A model generated the notes under the pieces. It saw nothing but the letters and a program-made list of their open reading frames with translations, made no database searches and was not told where the DNA came from. A stretch of DNA of 43,937 bases, from positions 1 to 43,937 of the forward strand of contig CBFHQG010000007.1 in the NCBI GenBank assembly GCA_965657825.1, in the 5' to 3' direction. This stretch comes from M55B157 sp965657825 (GTDB lineage Bacteria > Actinomycetota > Actinomycetes > S36-B12). This document shows, piece after piece, positions 1-6,437 of this stretch; position 1 is the first letter of the stretch; the number at the start of each line of letters is the position of its first letter. A program made the translations under genes and the position numbers.

Positions 1-120
1 ACTAGTCGAGTCAACCCCCGAATCGCGAAAACCCGTTGCGATTATTGAGTTTTTTATCCACAGGTCATCCCCAAGCACAGTAGTCGCACTGGCCCTGTCA
101 CTATCACCTACCCTCGAGGG

Positions 121-1614
121 GTGCATCGGTGGCTGAGGTTGTCCGGTATTGCTGCGGCGGTGATTGGCCTCGGTCTCTCAGCCCTCCCCGCTCACGCGCA
201 GGCGGCACCCCTCGTGGAGGACCCCGTCGTCTCCCCCACTGCCCTGTCGTGGTCGGCGTGCACCTATGCCTCGCGAGCACAGTGCACATCGATGTCTGTG
301 CCACAGGACTGGGCGCGCCCCTCGACATCCGGCACCTATCGACTCAGCATCGCGCGGGTACCGGCCGCAAGGCCGAGCAAACGAATCGGGTCGCTGATGT
401 TCAACCCCGGAGGTCCCGGATCGGGAGCGGTCGGCAACCTGTCGTGGGTGCTGTCACTGCTCCCGCAGCGGATACGGGATCGCTTCGATGTGGTCGCGGT
501 CGACCCTCGCGGGGTCGGCGGCTCGCAACCATGGGTGCGCTCCTGCAGCGCGACCCAACCCACTCCCCCGGCGACCGGTGACATCGATTGGCTGTCGTGG
601 ACGCGCACCTTCATGGCGGCGAATAAGCGCGCCAATAAGGCCTGCCTGGCATTGAACAAGTCGGTCGCCGACACCGTGGGCACGTGGCAGATCGTGCGGG
701 ATCTCGACGCCGTCCGGGCTGCACTCGGTGAGAAGCGGATCACGTTCTGGGGCATGAGCTACGGCACCACGGTCGGTCGCGCCTATGCGCAGACGTTCCC
801 CCACCGCCTGCGGACTCTCGTCCTGGACGGGACGATCTCGCCGATCTCCTCGATCGAATCATGGGCCTTCGAGCACACCTACGACGACGAACTCGCGATC
901 GACACGATGCTGCGCTCCCTGGGCTCGTCATACGGCACGACCCACGCGCGGGTGATGAGCGAATTGGAGATTCGAAGTATTCGCGCACCCAACGGGTTAT
1001 TGATCACCCGATGGACCGTTGGCCGGGCGCTCGTGGCCTGGTCGTCATTCCACACCACCTGGGGATCAGCGGCGAGCCTCATCACTGCGTTGCGCGATGC
1101 CCTGTTCGCCGACACCTCCAGCGCACGGTCGGCGGGGGCGAGCCGCGCGGCGGGCATCGTCGGTGGAACACCGGCAACCGGACAGTCGGGCACCCTCAGC
1201 CCACAGTGGACGTATGTCAACTGCGCCGATTTCACAGATCGACCGACCGCCCGGACGCTCGCGAGACTGGCCGAACAGGGGGCACGCACCGGCGGTGCCG
1301 GCATCGGGATGGCGGTGCTGCGCGAGGGGGCGCAGTGCGCGGGTCTGCCCGAGATCGGTCGACCGCTCACCCCGATGACGACGTCACTGGAGTTGCGGAC
1401 TCCCCCGATCATCGTCAACGCACGCGGTGACAACCGGACCCCGTGGACGGCCGCACGCGAAACGCAGGATGCCTTCACTGGGTCGCGCATCGTGGGTTAC
1501 GCGGGGACCCATCACATCTTGTTCGGGCGGCGGACCTCCTGCATCGACGCACCGGTCACCAAGTACCTGATCCATAAGCGGTTGCCCGATGCGGATATCG
1601 ACTGCCCGATCTAG
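121..1614 (+). CDS. Secreted alpha/beta hydrolase, TAP-like (S33 tripeptidyl aminopeptidase family)
   Basis: Probable exported peptidase or esterase of 497 residues. The first ~28 residues form a signal peptide (Arg near the N-terminus, a hydrophobic stretch, then AHAQA). The oxyanion region reads NPGGPGSG (~residue 96). The nucleophile elbow is GMSYG (~residue 215), the acid is the Asp in ARGDNRTPW (~440), and the base is a His in GTHHILFG (~462). All three triad positions are therefore present, and the length fits the Streptomyces TAP-like family. The GTG start at 121 follows a weak purine run (CGAGGG). The stop overlaps the stop of the convergent DyP gene at a shared CTAG. Substrate cannot be deduced; secreted aminopeptidase acting on peptides is the usual family role. 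The 120 bases upstream hold no gene and one isolated TTATCCACA. Confidence 0.85.
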   Translation: MHRWLRLSGIAAAVIGLGLSALPAHAQAAPLVEDPVVSPTALSWSACTYASRAQCTSMSVPQDWARPSTSGTYRLSIARVPAARPSKRIGSLMFNPGGPGSGAVGNLSWVLSLLPQRIRDRFDVVAVDPRGVGGSQPWVRSCSATQPTPPATGDIDWLSWTRTFMAANKRANKACLALNKSVADTVGTWQIVRDLDAVRAALGEKRITFWGMSYGTTVGRAYAQTFPHRLRTLVLDGTISPISSIESWAFEHTYDDELAIDTMLRSLGSSYGTTHARVMSELEIRSIRAPNGLLITRWTVGRALVAWSSFHTTWGSAASLITALRDALFADTSSARSAGASRAAGIVGGTPATGQSGTLSPQWTYVNCADFTDRPTARTLARLAEQGARTGGAGIGMAVLREGAQCAGLPEIGRPLTPMTTSLELRTPPIIVNARGDNRTPWTAARETQDAFTGSRIVGYAGTHHILFGRRTSCIDAPVTKYLIHKRLPDADIDCPI

Positions 1615-2801
1615 TCGAGCAATCCCTCCCCCACCCAACCGCCATCCGGTGCCCCCGGCGGTAGTGCGAACACCGCGGAACCGATCGGGGTGGTCCACAG
1701 GTTCAACAGGTCGAGTTCGGCCAGGGTCTGTTGCACAGGCACGAACTGGGTGTCCAGATCAGCGGCGTAGGCGGTGAAGATGTGCCCGGCATCTGTTCGA
1801 CCATCGGCATCCTGGCCCAGGTCGTAGTTATAGCCGCGACGCAGGAACGGTGCACCGCCGCCAGTGGCGGCACGGCGGATGTGCGCGAAGTCCGAGATCA
1901 CCGGCGCCCCATCGGGTCCTTCGGCGGCCAGATCTGGTACGACGAATTCCTCATCACCGGTCAGCGGAGCGCCATCGGATAGGCGCCGACCGATCGTGTT
2001 CTCCCGATCAGCGCGAGAGACTGCATCCCAGGTGTCCAGGTCCATCGCGATGCGTCGAATGGCGAGCATCGTTCCGCCGGTGAACCACTCCGGCGGTCCG
2101 TCGCTCCACACCACCTCGTCGAACTGTTCGGGTGTGCGTGGATTGACGGTGCCATCGACCTGCCCCATGAGATTGCGCGGCGTTGTGCCGGCTTCATGGG
2201 TGCCTCGTGCCTCGAGGAACCCCTGTTGCAGCCATCGCTGTTGGGCGAAGGATGCGATGTCCTTCCACAACATGCGCCGAGCATGCGCGACGCTCACTTG
2301 GTCATCACCGCAGATCTGGATGAGCAGATCGCCACCGCTCCAGCGTTCCTGCAGGCGATCAATACTGAATTCCGGTAGCGGAGCACACGACGGTGGCCGC
2401 TGATCGGGTCGGCCGATCACATCAAACAATCGCGGACCGAAACCGAAGGTGATCGTCAGTCGCGATGGTGCGTGCGCGAGTTCCTCATCGAGGTCGGCGA
2501 GCGCGGGCTCGCCCTGTGTCAATCGCGCTGCGTCATCGGAAAGCAGCCGCATCAGGCGAGCGACCGACTCCCGATCAGCATCGGCATTCAGGTCGAAGGC
2601 GGAGAACACTGCATGCGCCTGGACAGGGGTCGCGATGCCCGATTGGTGCGCGCCATAGAACGGTTCGGTGTCACCACCGGTGGGGCCCGGGGGTGCCGGG
2701 GCCGCGGCATTGGCCGCCGCGACCCCAGCCCCGGCCCCCACGACGGCTCCGCCGACACCGAGTGCCGCGCCACCGAGGAGTTGTCGCCGGGTGATGCCCA
2801 T
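1611..2801 (-). CDS. Tat-exported DyP-type heme peroxidase (EfeB/DtpA-like)
   Basis: Dye-decolorizing peroxidase of 396 residues. It begins with a twin-arginine signal (TRRQLLGGAALG) followed by an Ala/Gly hydrophobic region, so it should be exported folded with heme. The distal GxxDG motif is GQVDGTVNP (~residue 225) and the proximal heme ligand is probably the His in FAHIRRA (~310). It starts directly after the stop of the upstream PCu(A)C gene (TAGATG), so the two are cotranscribed and probably translationally coupled. In Streptomyces lividans a DyP peroxidase (DtpA) is clustered with an extracellular copper chaperone (ECuC), which is the closest known parallel. A role in copper handling or oxidase maturation is inferred; an EfeB-like iron role is the alternative, but no efeU or efeO lies nearby. 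Confidence 0.88.
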   Translation of the reverse strand: MGITRRQLLGGAALGVGGAVVGAGAGVAAANAAAPAPPGPTGGDTEPFYGAHQSGIATPVQAHAVFSAFDLNADADRESVARLMRLLSDDAARLTQGEPALADLDEELAHAPSRLTITFGFGPRLFDVIGRPDQRPPSCAPLPEFSIDRLQERWSGGDLLIQICGDDQVSVAHARRMLWKDIASFAQQRWLQQGFLEARGTHEAGTTPRNLMGQVDGTVNPRTPEQFDEVVWSDGPPEWFTGGTMLAIRRIAMDLDTWDAVSRADRENTIGRRLSDGAPLTGDEEFVVPDLAAEGPDGAPVISDFAHIRRAATGGGAPFLRRGYNYDLGQDADGRTDAGHIFTAYAADLDTQFVPVQQTLAELDLLNLWTTPIGSAVFALPPGAPDGGWVGEGLLD

Positions 2802-3338
2802 CTACATATCACCGTCCATATCGGAGTGATCCATATCGGATTCGTGATACTCCTCATCACCGGCAGCCGATTCCTTGGCCACGGCCGTGAACGTCACCGT
2901 CTCGCCCGTGCTCAAGGTGAGGGAAACCTCGACCTCGTCGCCCGGAGCAACCGGAGCCGACATACCCATCGCCATGAGGTGATCCCCGCCGGGCTCGAGC
3001 ACGGTGGTCGAGTCGGCCGGGAGGACCACGCCACCGGCTTTCTCCTGCATGACCATCTCGCCATCGACCATCGCCATCTCGTGCAACTCAGTTCTTGAAC
3101 TCGCCGAGTTCGTGGCGGACACGATCGTGACTTCGGCACCACTGGAGTTGGTGATGTCGCCGAAGATCCCGGTCATCGGACCATCGGAGGCGCGGATCCA
3201 GGCATCGGTAACGATCACCGAAGCAGTCGAGCCGGAGTCCTGCGCGGAATCCGAACTCGAGCCGCAGCCGGCGAGCGCACCACCTGCTATGAGGAGCCCC
3301 GCCGCCAGCAGCGAGGCATGCTTACGCAAACCCTTCAT
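2802..3338 (-). CDS. PCu(A)C-type periplasmic copper chaperone, lipoprotein
   Basis: Extracytoplasmic Cu(I) chaperone of 178 residues. The signal peptide ends in a lipobox (LAGC), so the mature protein is likely lipid-anchored. The PCu(A)C metal motif is visible: a His-x-Met pair (ELHEMAM), a Met-rich stretch (EMVMQE) and a distal HLMAMG, with the usual spacing of roughly H-Mx10-M-x21-H-x-M. The C-terminal tail (~residues 160-178) is Met/His/Asp-rich (HESDMDHSDMDGDM), a plausible extra metal-binding tail. It lies in a leftward group between a membrane protein (45 bp upstream) and the DyP peroxidase (no gap downstream). The ATG is preceded by AAAGGAAC. Family members deliver copper to cytochrome oxidase CuA or other extracytoplasmic cuproproteins; no sco gene is present in the window. 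Confidence 0.9.
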   Translation of the reverse strand: MKGLRKHASLLAAGLLIAGGALAGCGSSSDSAQDSGSTASVIVTDAWIRASDGPMTGIFGDITNSSGAEVTIVSATNSASSRTELHEMAMVDGEMVMQEKAGGVVLPADSTTVLEPGGDHLMAMGMSAPVAPGDEVEVSLTLSTGETVTFTAVAKESAAGDEEYHESDMDHSDMDGDM

Positions 3339-3383
3339 GGGTTGTTCCTTTCACACGAATGAAGAATGGGATGAATTCTCAGT

Positions 3384-3944
3384 TCATGTGAGAACGGGCG
3401 GGCCGCGTCCTTCGATGGTGTGGGCCAGCAGCTCTGGACGACCGTTGCGCGGCTGCATCCACGCGGTCGCCGCTGCTGGGTACACCGGAGAACCCTTGAC
3501 GACTAGCGGGGTGAACCACGTCGCTGCGTGCCCCAGGAGCGTTTCCAGAAGTGGTCGGAGGGCCAGGATGAGGATGGCCCCAACGATGACGGCGAGCAGA
3601 TGCGCCCACATCATCAGCATCCCCGGGGTGAGCGCATGCTCGATGGCACCGGCTAGTCCAGGCGCCTGCGATTCCCCCGAGGCAGTGACGTGTGGGGCAC
3701 CATGCTGGTGAGGATCGGCCACTTCAAGCCATAGATGCGCTGCGAATTGAATCGCGATGAGCAACGACACGATTCCAGACAGACCCCGCAGGCGGCGCGG
3801 TAGCGCGACGAAGGCCAACCCCGAGGCCGCGATGATCGTCAACAGTGGGCCGGCTGCGACCGAGCCACCTGCGACCCCGTGGGAGAACGCACTCAGCGCA
3901 CCGGCTAACCCTCCGAGAACGAGCGAGGTGACGATGCGGCGCAT
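3384..3944 (-). CDS. Small multi-pass membrane protein in the copper cluster
   Basis: A 186-residue protein with about four hydrophobic segments (roughly residues 5-25, 30-48, 57-72 and 105-130). A His-containing external loop follows the third segment (DPHQHGAPH), and a proline/arginine-rich soluble tail ends the protein. I do not recognise a named domain. It lies 28 bp after the preceding hydrolase and 45 bp before the PCu(A)C gene, all leftward, and similar unnamed membrane proteins accompany PCu(A)C genes in actinobacteria. Metal transport or sensing is possible from context and the His loop, but nothing in the sequence proves it. Confidence 0.7.
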   Translation of the reverse strand: MRRIVTSLVLGGLAGALSAFSHGVAGGSVAAGPLLTIIAASGLAFVALPRRLRGLSGIVSLLIAIQFAAHLWLEVADPHQHGAPHVTASGESQAPGLAGAIEHALTPGMLMMWAHLLAVIVGAILILALRPLLETLLGHAATWFTPLVVKGSPVYPAAATAWMQPRNGRPELLAHTIEGRGPPVLT

Positions 3945-3972
3945 GTCTCCAGGCTATGCCGGGACGCGAAGG

Positions 3973-4902
3973 TCACCCCATCGAGGATGAACCACTCCCC
4001 TGTGGAGTTGGCCACATCCGCCCGCCCTGCGCTGCCAGTGCCTGGGAAATGCTCGTGCGCACGACCTCGCTGGACAGATACGTGGAGTCCAGGTGCGCGG
4101 TAGCGGCACGGGCGAATCCGCGGGCCAACCCGGTGAGCCCACTGCCGCCGGAGAGGACCGGAAGGTACACATCGGTCGCCGCCGGGAACAGGGCAGCCGC
4201 TCCGCGCCCGAGCGGTACCGGATCGAGGAGATGCACCACGTTCAGCCAGCCACCCAAACGAGAGACATCGACCCCTCGATCGGTGAGCCGTTCCGCGATG
4301 TCGGCATGCCCGAGGGGAGCACCGAGGGTGACGAGGAGGTCGACGCGATAGTCGAGTTCGGCGAACAGATCGAGGGCGACGATGGCACCGAGGGAATGGC
4401 CGACGAGGACGATGGGTCCGGTGTCGGCATCGGGGGCGCCTGCCTGCACCGCACTGTCCAGACCGGCGTGCACGTGTTCCAGGACGCGACGACGTAGTCG
4501 TGGATCGCGCACGTACCGGCGCGCCTGGTCGAGGCCGGCGATGAACCGCGCGGGGGATTCCAGCAGATCCAGCACCGGCCACCGCGAGGGGCGCGGCAGA
4601 ATCGGCGGCCACGCCAGACCGGTGGGGACCACATCGGTGCACGCAGCAGCGCGAGCGGCGAGCGCCTGCTGTCGAACACGGTAGGCCGCCCTCTGGTCAG
4701 CCGACACCTCCACCAGATCGAGAAGCGCGGGCGCGTCGGTGCCCGGCACGTATCCGACAGGTTCGGGTGTCTCGCTCAGGATCGAGGCGTAGGAGGGGGC
4801 GACCACCCGGACACTGCGGAGACCCTCCTGCGAGAGGAGCCCCTCCGCCCAGCCCGGGCGAACCCCGCCCACGCCGTGCAGATACGCCAGGACCGCCGTC
4901 AC
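3973..4902 (-). CDS. Alpha/beta-fold hydrolase (cytoplasmic, lipase/esterase-like)
   Basis: A 309-residue protein without signal peptide. The N-terminus has the oxyanion-type strand YLHGVGG, and the nucleophile elbow is GHSLG (~residue 169) after a hydrophobic strand (IVLVGHS). A His near the C-terminus (AHLDSTYLSS) and an Asp in LLDPVPLG are candidate base and acid. The layout resembles PGAP1- or lipase-class hydrolases that act on lipids or esters. The GTG start at 4902 is the first start of the open frame. It is the first gene of the leftward group that continues through the membrane protein, PCu(A)C and DyP genes, though whether it is functionally linked to copper is unknown. Confidence 0.7.
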   Translation of the reverse strand: MTAVLAYLHGVGGVRPGWAEGLLSQEGLRSVRVVAPSYASILSETPEPVGYVPGTDAPALLDLVEVSADQRAAYRVRQQALAARAAACTDVVPTGLAWPPILPRPSRWPVLDLLESPARFIAGLDQARRYVRDPRLRRRVLEHVHAGLDSAVQAGAPDADTGPIVLVGHSLGAIVALDLFAELDYRVDLLVTLGAPLGHADIAERLTDRGVDVSRLGGWLNVVHLLDPVPLGRGAAALFPAATDVYLPVLSGGSGLTGLARGFARAATAHLDSTYLSSEVVRTSISQALAAQGGRMWPTPQGSGSSSMG

Positions 4903-5084
4903 CTCGCCAGACTACGACTCACCCGGAGGAGACCGGACTCATCGGTCAGCCGGATCACTGATCGGTCGGATCTGAGACAGGAAAATCAGGCACCTGACCT
5001 GTGACGAATGTGAGCGCGTGTGACGAGATGAGACAGGTGACTATTCACGGTGCCAAAGTCGCGAAAATTTTTTTGAAAAGGGGC
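4903..5084. promoter_or_regulatory. Intergenic region between hydrolase gene and ncRNA promoter, with short repeats
   Basis: No gene is seen here. The stretch holds a short palindrome (GATCACTGATC, 4953-4963) and a direct repeat GTGACGA (5001-5007 and 5020-5026) enclosed by inverted CACCTG (4991-4996) and CAGGTG (5034-5039). An A/T run (AAAATTTTTTTGAAAA, 5064-5079) follows just before the ncRNA -35 box and looks like an UP element. The GTGACGA pair lies about 95-120 bp upstream of the expected RNA start, so it could bind a regulator of the RNA or of the divergent hydrolase gene. No specific regulator is recognised. Confidence 0.4.
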
Positions 5085-5114
5085 TTGTGTCGCCTTGACC
5101 AACACTGTTAGAAC
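5085..5114 (+). promoter_or_regulatory. Predicted strong promoter of the structured ncRNA
   Basis: TTGTGT (5085-5090) and TAGAAC (5109-5114) are separated by 18 bp and preceded by an AT tract. This is the arrangement of stable-RNA promoters in high-GC bacteria. Transcription would start near 5120, immediately before the first hairpin of the ncRNA. Confidence 0.5.
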
Positions 5115-5119
5115 TACTC

Positions 5120-5407
5120 CTGCACGGCGAGAGATCGCCGGGTGGCACCGAAGGAAACACCCCAACCGGGGGCTCGCCCCCGGGGAGAGCAGGGTAATCC
5201 TGCGGATCGCATGTACCGATGCGGTCGGTGTGGATGGCGGTGAGCAGGACGCGAAGGTAAGCACGGCGGCGCCCCCGCAAGGGGAGCGACGGGCGAGACC
5301 GGCGGTACGCACCGGAGGAGCCAGCCCGAAAGGGTGGTCGTGACTGAAGAGCGCGAACTCAGGGTGAGACCCCTCGAACTCATACTTCGAGGGGTCTCTT
5401 CCTTTTC
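5120..5407 (+). ncRNA. Stand-alone structured noncoding RNA, raiA-motif candidate
   Basis: About 285 nt with no convincing reading frame, its own promoter and its own terminator. Hairpins visible directly: CGGCGA-GAGA-TCGCCG (5125-5140, GNRA loop); GGTG/CACC (5141-5144 with 5158-5161); CCGGGGG/CCCCCGG (5166-5172 with 5177-5183); GCAGG-GTAAT-CCTGC (5189-5203); GATCGCAT/ATGCGGTC (5205-5212 with 5219-5226); CCCC-GCAA-GGGG (5273-5284, GNRA); and CCAGCCC-GAAA-GGGTGG (5321-5337, GNRA, one bulge). The six-base loop GTACCG (5213-5218) is exactly complementary to CGGTAC (5303-5308), a possible pseudoknot. It does not carry the conserved cores of RNase P RNA, tmRNA, SRP RNA or 6S RNA, nor the usual cobalamin, ydaO or TPP riboswitch cores. 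Hairpin order, length, single-gene transcription and occurrence in Actinobacteria fit the raiA RNA motif, but that name is recalled by resemblance and needs a covariance search. The adjacent genes are the ole operon (convergent) and a hydrolase (divergent), so it is not a leader of either. Confidence 0.75.
5366..5407 (+). terminator. Intrinsic terminator of the ncRNA
   Basis: Perfect 12-bp stem GAGACCCCTCGA / TCGAGGGGTCTC (5366-5377 with 5387-5398), extendable by one A-T pair, with a short loop and a T-rich tail (TTCCTTTTC). Being symmetric, it also lies 53 bp past the end of the convergent oleD gene and may stop that transcript. Confidence 0.85.
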
Positions 5408-5450
5408 TAGCGCAGACTCATCCCGATCCTCGGGCGCCACGCCGGGCGCG

Positions 5451-6437
5451 TCACGCCATCTGGGCCGAGAGCCGCATGAAGCCCTCCTCCAGGCTCACCT
5501 CGGGCATCCACTCCAGTGCCGCACGAGTCGCCCGCTGGTCGAACCAGTGCGCGGTGGCCAATTGCTCGGCGATGAACGGGGTCACCACCGGGTCACCGGG
5601 GCGATCGAGGCGTTCCCAGGCCGCGGCGGCGGCGTAACCGGCAATGCGGGCTAGCCGATAGGGGATCTTCGCTCGCGGGCCAGGTGCACCGGCTGCACGT
5701 GCGATGCGAGTGAGCATCTCCGCGACCGTCCGCGGCTGCCCATTGGACACCACGAACGCACGTCCATGAACTAACTCGTGCCGTACCCGCTCGACTGCCG
5801 CGGCGAGCGCGGTTCCCGCGTTGTCGATGTAGGTGGTGTCGATCAGGGCTGCCCCATCACCGACGACGACCAGTCGTCCCGCCCGCGCGCGATCGATGAT
5901 CCGAGCGGTGAGCTGGGTATCACCGGGACCCCACACCAGGTGCGGACGCACAGCGCAGGTGGCCATCGAGCCGTCAGCGGCGATCACCTGAGCCTCGGCG
6001 AGCGCCTTACTGCGCGCATAGTGGCTGCGTGCGTGTGCAGCATCCGCGGGATCTGCATCGGCACCGACCAGTGGCCGCCCCCCATGCGCGACCGATGGGC
6101 TGGACACGAAGACGAAGCCACTGACACCTTCGCGACGTGCACCGTCGAGCATGATCGAGGTGCCCTCGACATTGACACGCTGAAACGCACTCCAAGGGCC
6201 GGTCACTTCAACGCGTGCTGCCGCATGGACGACCACATCTGCACCCGCGCAGGCTAGGCGAACATCATCGATATTCGTGATGTCTCCGCGGATGACAACG
6301 GCACCCTGATCGATGAGGTCGTCGGGAATCCCGCTGCGCTGCAACGTCGTGACCCGGTGTCCTCGAGCGAGGAGCGCGCGCACGGTAGCCCCACCGACGA
6401 CACCACTGGCTCCTGTGACGAGCACGTGTTGGCTCAC
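5451..6437 (-). CDS. oleD: OleD, NAD(P)H-dependent 2-alkyl-3-oxoalkanoate reductase
   Basis: SDR-type reductase of 328 residues that reduces the beta-keto acid made by OleA to a beta-hydroxy acid. The Rossmann glycine motif GASGVVGG lies at ~residues 9-16, and the catalytic Tyr-x3-Lys is YARSK (~residue 150) after a conserved Ser strand (FVFVSSPSV). The GTG start is chosen because it overlaps the oleC stop (GTGA) and places the glycine motif at the normal distance from the N-terminus; a longer upstream extension is Arg-rich and unlike the family. Last gene of the leftward oleA-oleBC-oleD operon, which is the actinobacterial arrangement. An NAD-dependent epimerase label would be the generic alternative, but the neighbours settle it. 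Confidence 0.88.
   Translation of the reverse strand: MSQHVLVTGASGVVGGATVRALLARGHRVTTLQRSGIPDDLIDQGAVVIRGDITNIDDVRLACAGADVVVHAAARVEVTGPWSAFQRVNVEGTSIMLDGARREGVSGFVFVSSPSVAHGGRPLVGADADPADAAHARSHYARSKALAEAQVIAADGSMATCAVRPHLVWGPGDTQLTARIIDRARAGRLVVVGDGAALIDTTYIDNAGTALAAAVERVRHELVHGRAFVVSNGQPRTVAEMLTRIARAAGAPGPRAKIPYRLARIAGYAAAAAWERLDRPGDPVVTPFIAEQLATAHWFDQRATRAALEWMPEVSLEEGFMRLSAQMA

Noticed and set aside
54..62. Perfect DnaA-box-like TTATCCACA, with another (TGTGGATAA) at 11550-11558
   Set aside because: Each is single, without the cluster of boxes, AT-rich unwinding element or dnaA/dnaN genes expected at an origin.
5120..5407. ncRNA as RNase P RNA, tmRNA, 6S, SRP RNA or a HEARO/omega RNA
   Set aside because: The conserved RNase P cores, tRNA-like tmRNA ends and SRP tetranucleotide domain are absent, and no IscB or TnpB gene is nearby.
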